A stretch of DNA of 64,000 nucleotides from Alteromonas halophila (GTDB taxonomy: Bacteria; Pseudomonadota; Gammaproteobacteria; Enterobacterales; Alteromonadaceae). The notes under the pieces were generated by a model. It did not search any database, was not told the origin of the DNA, and was given only the letters and a program-made list of their open reading frames with translations. The stretch lies in the NCBI RefSeq assembly GCF_014651815.1, contig NZ_BMXP01000007.1:1-64000 (forward strand), in the 5' to 3' direction. The position numbers and the translations under genes are program-made. Shown here in pieces: positions 36,597 through 45,224 of this stretch. Within the stretch, counting starts at the first letter, position 1, and every line of letters starts with the position of its first letter.

Positions 36597-37031
36597 ATGC
36601 AAACACCTTATCGTCAACTTAAAGCACAACTTCCCGTTCAGTACCTGTCCATTGACGTATTGCTTGCACTACGTATTCTGTTTGATAAAGACGGTGACAT
36701 CGTTAACCTGGACGATGATATTCGCGAGCTGGCGCACCACCCTGAACGTCTTAACAACAGTTACCGGCCAGAGTGGGAAGCCTATGTTACGCGTGCGATT
36801 GCCGCCGAGCTAAACAAACATCCCGACCAGAATGTTACACAGTTTGTTGAGCGTATTCTCAGAGATGTCGAAGCCGTGAAAGACAGCTCGTTTCGGTATG
36901 ATACGCTGTATGAAGCCGTATGCCGTGCCGGAGCTGTTAATGATGCCAGCAACACCAGCGTATTTCCCACGCCATGGCGACAGCAAATTATGGCGTTGTT
37001 GCTGCCCGTCAGCACACTACCCAGAGAGTAA
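36597..37031 (+). CDS. Hypothetical protein
   Basis: This 144-residue soluble helical protein (start MQTPYRQLKAQLPVQYL; TTG at 36588 is an alternative) has no signal or membrane segment. TATAAT lies only 9 bp before the ATG, so either the leader is nearly absent or the real promoter is elsewhere. No RBS is seen. Acidic and leucine-rich stretches (DDDIRELAHHPERLN) are visible, but no family could be named. Codon use looks like the neighbouring genes. Confidence 0.6.
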   Translation: MQTPYRQLKAQLPVQYLSIDVLLALRILFDKDGDIVNLDDDIRELAHHPERLNNSYRPEWEAYVTRAIAAELNKHPDQNVTQFVERILRDVEAVKDSSFRYDTLYEAVCRAGAVNDASNTSVFPTPWRQQIMALLLPVSTLPRE

Positions 37032-37140
37032 TACCGGCGAAGGGCTGTTTACCATGGGCGACAGCTATTGCCGGCAAAATCTGCCTTGCAACTACACACT
37101 TCTTACTCGCTAAGGCACGATAGGATCCTACGCATTTTTA

Positions 37141-37413
37141 CTAGCCGGCGCCGTCCGGCTTATACTGCGACGGACAATAACCCCGCTCAACGTCTGGTGA
37201 GCGTAGCTTTCGATGTTTGGTTTTGCGTCCGCTGACACGCGCCCGCCAGTTTTTGAACGCTTTAGGCTTCAGCTGGTGACGCATAAACTGAATAACGTCA
37301 TCTTCGCTTAGGCCGAACAGACGCTCAATAGCTTCAAACGGTGTGCGGTCTTCCCATGCCATTTCTATAATGCGGGAGGTATCGACGTCATTAAATCGTG
37401 ATGCCATTCTCAT
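37141..37413 (-). CDS. TIGR03643/DUF2805-type small protein
   Basis: This 90-residue protein has the pattern of the TIGR03643 family: IIEMAWEDRTPFEAIERLFG, then LSEDDVIQFMRHQLKP and a basic RVSGRKTKHRKL tail. It reads like a helix-turn-helix module followed by a basic arm, so nucleic-acid binding is plausible but unproven. ATG 37407, two codons in, is an alternative start. It lies 57 bp downstream of the nuclease fusion on the same strand and may belong to the same transcript. Confidence 0.75.
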   Translation of the reverse strand: MRMASRFNDVDTSRIIEMAWEDRTPFEAIERLFGLSEDDVIQFMRHQLKPKAFKNWRARVSGRKTKHRKLRSPDVERGYCPSQYKPDGAG

Positions 37414-37470
37414 CTGCCTGTCTGTCTTTTTCGAACTATGACAAATAATACGGCTGTCACGCCTCGCTGT

Positions 37471-39588
37471 TCACTGCGCCGCATGAACGATCGTTAATAA
37501 TTCGGCAGCAGCCTGTGCATCTGACATCGCACGGTGGTGCCTGTCCATCTTAATACCAAACTGCGCAGTCAGTGCCGCCAGCGAATAGCTGGGCAGGCCG
37601 GGCTTGGCACGACGCATTTCCCTGACCGTACACAGCTTGGGCCGCCGGAATGTGCGCTCAAGGCGTGCAAATTCCTGACGGATAAAGCCAAAATCAAAAT
37701 TCACGTTGTGCGCCACAAATACGCAGCCTTCGGTAAACTCGTCAATAATGTCTGCCACCTCACTGAACAGCGGCGCATCAGCCACCATGGCATCGTCAAT
37801 GCCAGTCAGTCGGGTAATGGATTTTGGAATTCGGCGCTGCGGGTTGAGCAGTGTCTGATAGCGGTCAATGATTTCACCATGCTGCATTTTTACCATGCCA
37901 ATTTCAGTGATCCGGTGGTAAGCATTATTGCCACCGGTAGTTTCTATATCGACGACCACATAGGGCTGATTCGGGTCGCGCACCCAGTTTACCTGGGTAA
38001 TATTCACCTCAAACCCCGCCTGCTGCATGCGCTGTATGGTGGTCAGCTGATTGCGCCTTAACTGATCACCCGGCGCCTTGATTTCTTCAAAGCGCAGGAT
38101 CTCACCGTCGAATACCATAATGTCAGGGAATCCGTCACTGAGTCCGGCAAAGTCCTCGCTCATCATGCGCAGTAGGGTAATAACACTGTGCAAAGGTGCG
38201 TGGTCAAGCAAAGCGCTAATCGTCTCAAGTAAACGCTGGTGCCACATAAACAGCGCATTTACTTTGCCATAATGCGCGCCTGCCATGCGGGTAACATGCT
38301 GCATCAGCGCGGTCGTATCAGTCAGGGTATTAAGCAACGCTTCGATGTCTTCGCTAAACTGCGTGTAAAAGGTGTTGTGTTTCAGCGACTGAGGACGACG
38401 GTCAAACTCTGTCACCAGCACATCACGCTCAAATAGCAGAGGCCAGAACGTCAGACCAAACAAACTACGCCACAGCCGGTTTTCAGTCCGCCAGCAGTGC
38501 AGTCCCTCACGCCGGTAAAAACCCAGAACACCGGCTTCGACCTCGTGGCGGTGGCTTTCATCCAGGTCGAGCGTGCGACTGGCGCTACGCAGCATATCGG
38601 TTACCGCACTGGTCCGCTTTTTATGAAACTTTCTGGCGTAAAAATCCTCCGCAAAGGCTAGCAACGTATCAGAGGGCGGAGTATCAATCAGTGTTTCCAG
38701 GCGGGCTTTTACCTCGTCTTTACGGCCTGCTTTGTAGGCTTCTCTTATCCACTTTTCCTGAGCCTCGTCACTGTCTGCCTGCGCCAGCACACTCAATGCA
38801 GTGTCAGGCTCAGTGGCCAGCAGCGCCAGACCCAGTCGCAGCAAATAGCGATTGCGGTATTGCTGCGCCGCCGGGCTTCGCAGAACAGGCATCTCAGTGC
38901 GAGCGGCCACCAGCTTCTCGGTATCACTCCAGAATGGTACGCGCTGATAGTCATTCACATACGTCCAGGCTCTGACCGCTTCATCCTTATCATCAAACCG
39001 CGCACTGTCCTGCGTTGCATCGGCCCGGGTGCGCATGATCCCTAAATCGCGCATAGAAAACTGATTCAGCCGGCCCTTGCTGTGACCAAAATAAAGAAAT
39101 AACAAATAGCGAAGCGTGTCATTAAAGCGGCTGACCAGATAGTCCTCTGGCAACGAGGAGGGCCAGCCATGCACGCGGACCTGGCTTTCCAGCAGTAACA
39201 CCAGATCGTCTTTTTTTCTGGCATTTAAACTGCCTGCACCGTCAGGACGCAACAGGGTAATAATTGCATCTTTGGTCAGCGCTCCGGCAATGTCAGTCAG
39301 TGATGCCTGAGCAATATCACCAAACCAGCCCGTCTCGGTCAGTGCATCCAGATGCGCCTGTGGCGTGTCAATTTCTGCATAATTGAAATGATGACGATTG
39401 ATGACCGCATACTTCCGGTTCGCGGCGCGGGCAATCAGACACTGCTGATCTTTGCAGAGTGCCCGAAAGTCCCTGATAAACGCGTGCGCCTCGCACGTCA
39501 GTAATGCCCGGTTAGCGCCCTCAAAAAAACCCAGGAATTCGTGAAAATGATCAAGATAATAGGTTGCCGGCAACGTTTTGTTACGCAT
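37471..39588 (-). CDS. FAN1-type VRR-NUC nuclease fused to DEDDh 3'-5' exonuclease
   Basis: This is a 705-residue two-nuclease protein. Residues 1-200 resemble the N-terminal and SAP-like part of bacterial FAN1; 200-480 are helical TPR-like. The VRR-NUC domain at about 485-535 has D489 (FPDIMVFDG) and E502-x-K504 (FEEIKAPGDQL), matching the PD-(D/E)XK site. The C-terminal domain (542-705) is a DnaQ-like DEDDh exonuclease: D547 and E549 (VVVDIETTG), D632 (AHNVNFDFGF), H685 and D690 (HHRAMSD). FAN1 acts as a 5' flap endo/exonuclease in cross-link repair, and DEDDh enzymes digest 3' ends. Bacterial FAN1 usually lacks the second module (about 550 residues). All active-site residues are present in both. 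Its likely role is repair of cross-linked or branched DNA. Confidence 0.87.
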   Translation of the reverse strand: MRNKTLPATYYLDHFHEFLGFFEGANRALLTCEAHAFIRDFRALCKDQQCLIARAANRKYAVINRHHFNYAEIDTPQAHLDALTETGWFGDIAQASLTDIAGALTKDAIITLLRPDGAGSLNARKKDDLVLLLESQVRVHGWPSSLPEDYLVSRFNDTLRYLLFLYFGHSKGRLNQFSMRDLGIMRTRADATQDSARFDDKDEAVRAWTYVNDYQRVPFWSDTEKLVAARTEMPVLRSPAAQQYRNRYLLRLGLALLATEPDTALSVLAQADSDEAQEKWIREAYKAGRKDEVKARLETLIDTPPSDTLLAFAEDFYARKFHKKRTSAVTDMLRSASRTLDLDESHRHEVEAGVLGFYRREGLHCWRTENRLWRSLFGLTFWPLLFERDVLVTEFDRRPQSLKHNTFYTQFSEDIEALLNTLTDTTALMQHVTRMAGAHYGKVNALFMWHQRLLETISALLDHAPLHSVITLLRMMSEDFAGLSDGFPDIMVFDGEILRFEEIKAPGDQLRRNQLTTIQRMQQAGFEVNITQVNWVRDPNQPYVVVDIETTGGNNAYHRITEIGMVKMQHGEIIDRYQTLLNPQRRIPKSITRLTGIDDAMVADAPLFSEVADIIDEFTEGCVFVAHNVNFDFGFIRQEFARLERTFRRPKLCTVREMRRAKPGLPSYSLAALTAQFGIKMDRHHRAMSDAQAAAELLTIVHAAQ

Positions 39589-39684
39589 ATCCCATCCATA
39601 AGCACTGTACTTTTAAACAGTATACGCTGTTCAGTGTAACCGCGAAAGTGCAGGAGGCGAACTGTTATCGATGACCGCAGCGCC

Positions 39685-39981
39685 TTAATCAATTCGAATA
39701 CGCTGACGGGCAACCCAGGCGAAATGCGCCGCAAGACTGTCATCAGCTAACAACCTGTCCAGTGTATTGAGGTGTTTGGCCAGCTCCATTGCAGTATAAA
39801 AGCGGTGGATCCCGTCGTGACACTGCCGGCAGATATAAATGCCCTGACTTAGTTCCTGCCGTGAATAGTTTTTACGAAAGTAGGCACGCCGGTGCATGTG
39901 ACGGGGAATAAGATGGTGATATGTCAGCCGGGTTTCGCGCCCACAGCATGGGCAGATCCCGGTACGTTTCGGTAGCGGCAT
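39685..39981 (-). CDS. Small HNH-type zinc protein
   Basis: This 98-residue protein has a zinc-bound HNH-like core: C10 and C13 (CPCCGR), the HH pair at 22-23 (LTYHHLIPR), and C51, C54, H55 and H59 (CRQCHDGIH). It resembles a stand-alone HNH nuclease domain of the kind found in DNA repair and restriction enzymes. The HH motif followed by CxxCH..IH keeps the metal ligands. It lies 96 bp upstream of the nuclease fusion gene on the same strand, so co-transcription is likely. The target is unknown. Confidence 0.78.
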   Translation of the reverse strand: MPLPKRTGICPCCGRETRLTYHHLIPRHMHRRAYFRKNYSRQELSQGIYICRQCHDGIHRFYTAMELAKHLNTLDRLLADDSLAAHFAWVARQRIRID

Positions 39982-40149
39982 GGGCCAATATTCACAGGTT
40001 AAACCATTCTTTGCAATGCGTTTGGCAATCCACCGGCTTACCTGCTGCGTAAAAGCCTCTAGTAAAGGTGCAGATAAGTTTATCGCCGCTCAAGCGCACA
40101 GCCAGGTGCCGGGTCAAGGCAATCTTATTGATGCGAATAAGGAGACACC

Positions 40150-40341
40150 ATGAGCTTAACCCAACCGATGACCTTTGAGTGCCCCTACTGCATGGCACCC
40201 AACGATGTCGAGATTGATGAAATGAACGATGTCGGCCAGCAGCAGGTGCTGGACTGCCAGATTTGCTGCCAGCCAATTGAGCTGCATGTCAGCCGCGATG
40301 GCGATACTTTGTCGCTGCAGGCGAATCGCGAAAATGACTGA
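40150..40341 (+). CDS. CPXCG-motif cysteine-rich protein
   Basis: This 63-residue protein has two cysteine pairs, ECPYC near residue 11-14 and DCQICCQP near 36-39, the layout of the small CPXCG-motif zinc-ribbon family. It should bind one zinc ion; the function of the family is not known. GGAG lies upstream of the ATG. The next gene overlaps its 3' end by 8 bp, so the two are translationally linked. Confidence 0.85.
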   Translation: MSLTQPMTFECPYCMAPNDVEIDEMNDVGQQQVLDCQICCQPIELHVSRDGDTLSLQANREND

Positions 40342-40981
40342 GCAAATACGGTCAGTATCGGCTGAGCAAATTAACGACATGGAGGCGCGATACCGCGCTA
40401 ATTTCGTGAACAGCCTGTCCGGCTTTAAGTCGGCCTGTCTGCTGGGGACCAGTGACGGGCAGACGGACAATCTGGCCATTGTCAGCTCACCGGTTCATAT
40501 TGGTGCTAACCCACCGTTGCTCGGTCTGATTATGCGCCCGCATTCCGTGCAACGTGATTCTCTGTCTAACATTAAGCAGTTTCACGACTATACGCTGAAC
40601 CACGTGCATCACAGCTGGACCGACAAAGCCCATCAGACTGCTGCCAGATACCCGGCAGACACCAGCGAATTCAGCGCGGTAGGATTAACCCCCTGGTATT
40701 CCACAGCACTCAACGCACCGTATGTAGCAGAAAGTCACGTCAAAATCGGACTGAGACTGGTGCAGCGGCAAGTGCTGTGCAACGACACAGAATTACTGAT
40801 TGGCGCAGTTCAGGAAGTGCTGGTGACAGACACCCACATTGCTGACGATGGCTATGTCGACCTTGAAGCGTTAGGTAGTGCCTGTATTTCAGGGCTCGAC
40901 AGCTATCATCAGACTACCCGGCTGGCGCAGTACGCGTATGCCAAACCTGACCAGCCTCTGCATCAAAAAAATGGCAAATAG
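40334..40981 (+). CDS. Flavin reductase-like (FMN-binding split barrel) protein
   Basis: This 215-residue product starts at ATG 40334, 8 bp before the end of the previous gene; a longer frame to 40229 lies wholly inside that gene and is rejected. The sequence FVNSLSGFKSACLLGTSDGQ followed by NLAIVSSPVHIGANPPLLGL is typical of the flavin reductase/FMN-binding split-barrel family. It probably binds FMN and transfers electrons from NAD(P)H. The partner is unknown; a redox protein (HiPIP) gene lies 213 bp downstream. Confidence 0.8.
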   Translation: MTEQIRSVSAEQINDMEARYRANFVNSLSGFKSACLLGTSDGQTDNLAIVSSPVHIGANPPLLGLIMRPHSVQRDSLSNIKQFHDYTLNHVHHSWTDKAHQTAARYPADTSEFSAVGLTPWYSTALNAPYVAESHVKIGLRLVQRQVLCNDTELLIGAVQEVLVTDTHIADDGYVDLEALGSACISGLDSYHQTTRLAQYAYAKPDQPLHQKNGK

Positions 40982-41031
40982 CGGCACGATCTGAAAAAAA
41001 CTTAATAAAGATCAAAGACAGAAAACTTTTT

Positions 41032-41060
41032 TTGTCAGATCCTGAAAATACGCGTATAAG
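41032..41060 (+). promoter_or_regulatory. Predicted sigma-70 promoter for a short leader or sRNA
   Basis: TTGTCA (41032-41037) and TATAAG (41055-41060) have the ideal 17-bp spacing. The expected start is near 41067, directly in front of the two hairpins at 41081-41133. Confidence 0.55.
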
Positions 41061-41066
41061 TATATA

Positions 41067-41143
41067 CCATTGACAAAAGGAGCCGGTTACCTGACTGCAA
41101 CCGGCTGTCTGAAACCTGCTTATACGCAGGTTTTTGTATTTTA
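41067..41143 (+). ncRNA. Candidate small RNA or attenuator leader upstream of HiPIP
   Basis: The transcript predicted from the promoter at 41032-41060 would contain one hairpin, AGCCGGTT (41081-41088) with AACCGGCT (41099-41106). A terminator hairpin follows, AAACCTGC (41112-41119) with GCAGGTTT (41126-41133), running into TTGTATTTT. The size, about 75 nt, suits a small RNA, or a leader whose terminator controls read-through into the HiPIP gene starting at 41195. No family was recognised. Confidence 0.45.
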
Positions 41144-41154
41144 GAGAGTGATTA

Positions 41155-41174
41155 AAAAAGAATCATTCTCAATT
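41155..41174 (-). promoter_or_regulatory. Fur-box-like sequence upstream of HiPIP
   Basis: Read on the minus strand, 41171-41159 is TGAGAATGATTCT, near identical to the core of strong E. coli Fur sites. It lies 20-40 bp before the HiPIP start codon and past the leader terminator. Fur control of HiPIP is inferred only. Confidence 0.5.
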
Positions 41175-41194
41175 TTATTACTCTGGAGATAACT

Positions 41195-41488
41195 ATGAAA
41201 TCGGTTGATCGTCGCGGTTTCCTCAAGATGTCTGGTACAACACTAATTGGTTTAACACTGGGAGGAACAGCGCTGCGGGCGCATGCGCAGGAACCACTGG
41301 ATGCAGACGACCCGACAGCCAAGGCACTGAACTATACCGCTTCTTCCACTGTGGATGGGTCAAACTGTGGAAATTGCATGTATATACAGGGTGACGAAGG
41401 GAAAAGTCAGCGCCCCTGCGCTATTTTCCCTGGCAAACTGGTCGATGTGAACGGCTGGTGCAGTGCCTGGGTCAAACGTCCGAGCTAA
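41195..41488 (+). CDS. Tat-exported high-potential iron-sulfur protein (HiPIP)
   Basis: This 97-residue periplasmic electron carrier has a [4Fe-4S] cluster. The Tat signal is DRRGFLKMSG at residues 5-14, with a cleavage site near AHAQ. Cluster ligands are C58, C61, C75 and C89, with HiPIP-like spacing (CGNC, RPCAIFPG, NGWCSAW). The RBS GGAG stands 7 bases before the ATG. HiPIPs usually shuttle electrons to reaction centres or oxidases, or serve in anaerobic respiration; no partner is adjacent except the flavin reductase-like gene upstream. The upstream leader and Fur-like site make regulation by iron possible. Confidence 0.93.
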   Translation: MKSVDRRGFLKMSGTTLIGLTLGGTALRAHAQEPLDADDPTAKALNYTASSTVDGSNCGNCMYIQGDEGKSQRPCAIFPGKLVDVNGWCSAWVKRPS

Positions 41489-41696
41489 TTGATGTGGCGC
41501 GCAGGGCAAGGGTCGACCTGCGCGCCTGTTGCTTCACTTGCCCTTAATACCCCGCAATACAACGAAAAAATCTGGCTGCCATTGTGTTTCTCAGGCACGC
41601 TAAGCCAGAATAACCAGAATGTTCAGTCTGTGAACGTTTTCGCATTATAAAATCAATAACCTTTTATTACCCTGCAACCGCAAGGAGACTTTGCCC

Positions 41697-43217
41697 ATGC
41701 ACCCATCCCGGATAACTCCATACTGTCTCGCTCTTATTGGCCTGCTAAGTATTTTCACTGCCAGCGCTCAGGAAAAAGACGCGACCACCGCGCCAGTGCC
41801 GGAAGCTGCCATGTCGCAAACCACGCACAAAGCCAGAATCAATGGCGACACGATAAAATACAGTGTGCATGCGGGCGATATTCACCTGAAAGACAAAGAC
41901 GGCAAGCCAACCGCGTCGGTCTTTAGCATCAGCTACCTACGTGAAGATGTGGATAATCGCGCCGAACGCCCTTTACTGTTTGTGTTTAACGGCGGCCCGG
42001 GCTCTTCCAGTGTATGGATGCATATGGGCCTGTTCGGCCCAAAACGCGTGGTGCTGCCGAGCGATGCCAGCAAGGTCGGCGCACCGCCTTACCCGATTAA
42101 AAATAATCCGGACAGCCTGCTGGATATGGCCGATCTGGTATTTATTGATCCCGTAGGCACCGGTTACTCGAAACCACTGGGGGAAACCGAAGGGAAAGCG
42201 TTCTGGGGCGTAAAAGAGGATGCGCAGGCACTGGCCGAGTTCGTACGGTTATACATCACCAAGCACAAGCGCTGGAATTCCCCTAAGTACCTGGCGGGTG
42301 AGAGCTACGGCACAACCCGCGCAGCGGCGATGGTCGGAGAGTTACAGGAAGGCTGGGGCAGCATTGACTTAAATGGGGTCATGCTAATTTCGTCCATCCT
42401 TGATTTTCAGACCGGCGATTTCACCGACGGTAATGATCTTCCTTACCTGACCTTTTTGCCAACGTACGCGGCGACGGCCTGGTATCATGACGCGATCCCC
42501 AATAAAGCGCAGTACGACAGCCTGGGGAGCTTTCTGAGTGAAGTTAAAGACTTTGCGCTGGGCGAGTATGCAAGCGTCCTGCTAAAAGGCGATCTGGCCA
42601 GTGACGACAGCAAGGCGTCAGTCGTCGATGCTCTGCATGCCTATACCGGCCTTGATAAAACCTATATTGAACAAACCGATATGCGTATTAACGAATTCTA
42701 TTTTATGAAAGAGTTACTGCGTGACCGTGGCGACGTTGTAGGCCGGCTGGACAGCCGTTATCTGGGAGAAGATGAAGTCCAGGTTTCCAGCAGTTTTGAA
42801 GCAGATCCGTCCTCATATGCCATAGACGGCGCGTATACAGCGGCCCTGCAACATTACATGGCCACCGAGCTGGATGTGCTGCGCGAGGAAAAATATAACG
42901 TACTCTCAGGTGACGTGTTCCGTAACTGGAACTGGCAGATAGGTAACAGCGCACGCGGCCAGGGTTTTCTGGCGATGACCCCGACGTTGTCGCGGGCGAT
43001 GCGTCAGAACAAAGATTTCCGTATCTTTGTCGCCAATGGCTACTATGACTTAGCCACGCCATTTTTTGCCACCGAGTATTCAATGAATCATCATGGCATT
43101 GATAAGGATCGGCTTACCATGAAGTATTACGAAGCCGGTCACATGATGTACATCCACCAGCCTTCATTGGAACAGCTGACCGAAGATCTGCGTCAGTTTT
43201 TGTCCTCGGCAAACTGA
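41697..43217 (+). CDS. Exported S10-family serine carboxypeptidase
   Basis: This protein has 506 residues from ATG 41697 (AAGGAG upstream; TTG 41691 is an alternative). The signal peptide ends near TASA-QE. Peptidase S10 motifs are present: oxyanion region FNGGPGSSS (97-105), nucleophile S203 in AGESYGTTRA, aspartate in VANGYYDLATPF, and histidine in YEAGHMMYIH near the C-terminus. Such enzymes release C-terminal amino acids at acid pH in eukaryotes; bacterial homologues are periplasmic peptidases for nutrient peptides. The catalytic triad is complete. Its 3' end overlaps the convergent downstream gene by 25 bp. Confidence 0.92.
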   Translation: MHPSRITPYCLALIGLLSIFTASAQEKDATTAPVPEAAMSQTTHKARINGDTIKYSVHAGDIHLKDKDGKPTASVFSISYLREDVDNRAERPLLFVFNGGPGSSSVWMHMGLFGPKRVVLPSDASKVGAPPYPIKNNPDSLLDMADLVFIDPVGTGYSKPLGETEGKAFWGVKEDAQALAEFVRLYITKHKRWNSPKYLAGESYGTTRAAAMVGELQEGWGSIDLNGVMLISSILDFQTGDFTDGNDLPYLTFLPTYAATAWYHDAIPNKAQYDSLGSFLSEVKDFALGEYASVLLKGDLASDDSKASVVDALHAYTGLDKTYIEQTDMRINEFYFMKELLRDRGDVVGRLDSRYLGEDEVQVSSSFEADPSSYAIDGAYTAALQHYMATELDVLREEKYNVLSGDVFRNWNWQIGNSARGQGFLAMTPTLSRAMRQNKDFRIFVANGYYDLATPFFATEYSMNHHGIDKDRLTMKYYEAGHMMYIHQPSLEQLTEDLRQFLSSAN

Positions 43218-43978
43218 CTGTCAGGGGCTGGCAGTCTGTCATGCAGATTGACCAGCCCAAACCTGTCAAGTAACGCCTGATACCGACCGTCAGCGATAAA
43301 CTCTGCAAGCACCTCATCAAACTGCTCTCGCAACACGGGATCATGGATTGCCGCGCTGTAAGGGCTGATACTGAACAGTTCGTGGATCACGGTGGCATGC
43401 TGCTGCGAATCAGGCAGCTGCCCTTTCAGATAAGTAAAAATGTTACGATCGAGCACGGCAACATCGACGCTGCCTAGTAACAGCATACTGACCTGTCGGC
43501 GTTGTTCCGGTACTTCCAGGTATCCCGAGGTGCGCTCAATCATGCGCGCGAACGCCGGACCGAGTACTTCAGTGGCTGTCTGAAACGCAATCACACTGTG
43601 TCCGGCCAACGCATCAATTGAATTGATATCCAGCTGTCGGTCCTGGCGGGTGACGGCGACATTCTGATAAATAACATAAGGGTCGGTGAGTAATGTCGCG
43701 TTGATGGTGTGGCGCAGATTCATGGTCAGCCCCATATCCACCTCGCCTTCTGCCACCATCATCATGGTACGTCCCATGGGCACATAGACCGGCCGCATCT
43801 CGTGACCTAATTCGTGCAGAATTTGCCGGACCAGCTCCAGCTCAAAGCCTGAATCGGCGTCAGACATAACATAAGGTGGCTTGTTCCAGCCAACGACAAC
43901 ATCCAGCGTTTTTGACAGCACAGAAGCCGACATTGTAGATGCCGCCAATATCGAAAGCGCAGAAAGTGACAGGCGCAT
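43193..43978 (-). CDS. Periplasmic solute-binding protein (SBP_bac_3 type)
   Basis: This 261-residue protein has a signal peptide (MRLSLSALSILAASTMSASVLS). It carries the fold of amino-acid-binding proteins: VVVGWNKPPYVMSD, FELELVRQILHELG, then EGEVDMGLTM and YQALLDRFGLVN. No permease or ATPase gene is adjacent, so it may be an orphan binding protein or a sensor-like periplasmic protein. It overlaps the convergent S10 gene by 25 bp at the 3' ends, so neither gene has its own terminator there. Confidence 0.83.
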   Translation of the reverse strand: MRLSLSALSILAASTMSASVLSKTLDVVVGWNKPPYVMSDADSGFELELVRQILHELGHEMRPVYVPMGRTMMMVAEGEVDMGLTMNLRHTINATLLTDPYVIYQNVAVTRQDRQLDINSIDALAGHSVIAFQTATEVLGPAFARMIERTSGYLEVPEQRRQVSMLLLGSVDVAVLDRNIFTYLKGQLPDSQQHATVIHELFSISPYSAAIHDPVLREQFDEVLAEFIADGRYQALLDRFGLVNLHDRLPAPDSQFAEDKN

Positions 43979-44135
43979 GTATCACCAACAGGCATAGCCA
44001 GAAAACTCTAAGATACACCTTTTTGTTGTATTCACCAACGGCCTGCGAGAATTGCCCCCTTTGCCCTGCCGCTTCCTTATCCACACTGGTACAATACGTT
44101 GCCATCATCGTCACATACTTTAACCAAGGAATACC

Positions 44136-45014
44136 ATGGCCTGGATACAATTGCTTATCGAAACCTCGTCGGAAAACGCTGAAGCGATAGGCGACTGCCT
44201 GAGCGAGGTCGGCGCCCAGGCGGTAACCTTCGTCGACGCAAAAGACACGCCGATGTATGAACCCAAACCTGGCGAAGTGATGCTGTGGCCCGACACACGG
44301 GTAATTGGCTTATTCGATGCCAGCGACGATATTGACGGTATTATTGGTCAGCTTCGACACATGCCAGTGTTAGGTGACACGTTCAGCTATAAACTCGATG
44401 CACTGGAAGACAAAGACTGGGAGCGCGAGTGGATGGATAACTTTCATCCCATGCAATTTGGTGAGCGTCTGTGGATTTGTCCCAGCTGGCGCGAGGTACC
44501 AGACCCGGAGGCGGTTAATGTGTTGCTGGATCCCGGGCTGGCCTTTGGCACCGGCACCCATCCGACAACTGCGCTGTGCCTGCGCTGGCTGGACGGGTTA
44601 TCACTTAAAGGAAAAACGGTCGTCGATTTTGGCTGTGGTTCCGGCATTCTTGCCATTGCGGCATTAAAGCTGGGTGCTGACAAGGTTATCGGCATCGATA
44701 TCGATCCTCAGGCGCTTGAGGCGACACAGGAAAATGCCAGACGCAATGCTGTCAGTGACCGGCTCTTTGTGTATTTACCGCAGAACCAGCCAACCATTAG
44801 TGCCGACGTCGTTGTCGCCAATATCTTAAGCGGGCCTTTGTTGTCGCTGCGTGAAACCATTACCGCGTTCTGTAAACCGGGGGGACAACTGGTGCTCTCA
44901 GGGATCCTCAACGAGCAGGTCAACGACATTGAAGCCGCTTACAGCACTGACGTTGACCTGGCCCCCAGTGTGACAGAAGGAGAGTGGGCGCGCGTCAGTG
45001 GGCAGCGTCGCTAA
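44136..45014 (+). CDS. prmA: Ribosomal protein L11 methyltransferase
   Basis: PrmA methylates ribosomal protein L11 using SAM. The 292 residues match the family (293 in E. coli). The N-terminal substrate domain is followed by the SAM-binding motif [24 protein letters not shown] precedes the ATG. It stands before dusB-fis, the common order; accC is 9 kb upstream instead of adjacent. Confidence 0.97.
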   Translation: MAWIQLLIETSSENAEAIGDCLSEVGAQAVTFVDAKDTPMYEPKPGEVMLWPDTRVIGLFDASDDIDGIIGQLRHMPVLGDTFSYKLDALEDKDWEREWMDNFHPMQFGERLWICPSWREVPDPEAVNVLLDPGLAFGTGTHPTTALCLRWLDGLSLKGKTVVDFGCGSGILAIAALKLGADKVIGIDIDPQALEATQENARRNAVSDRLFVYLPQNQPTISADVVVANILSGPLLSLRETITAFCKPGGQLVLSGILNEQVNDIEAAYSTDVDLAPSVTEGEWARVSGQRR

Positions 45015-45224
45015 CCTACTGACTTTTGATGATAAATTCGAAGATACCCCGGGCCGACATCAGGGATTATCTGGCTTGGGAATGTTCTGATTTTCGATTC
45101 TGTCAAGAGTCCAGCACCAAATTTTGTGCGATTTTTAGCCTTTTCATGTTTAGCGAAAACGCGTACACTTAGCGCCCCGTTTGAGCCGGGTGTATAATTT
45201 CTGTTCAGTTGTAGTTGAATAATT

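Noticed and set aside
41067-41140. Leader peptide starting TTG at about 41069
   Set aside because: The frame is open through the hairpins, but it lacks a ribosome-binding site and has no run of regulatory codons.
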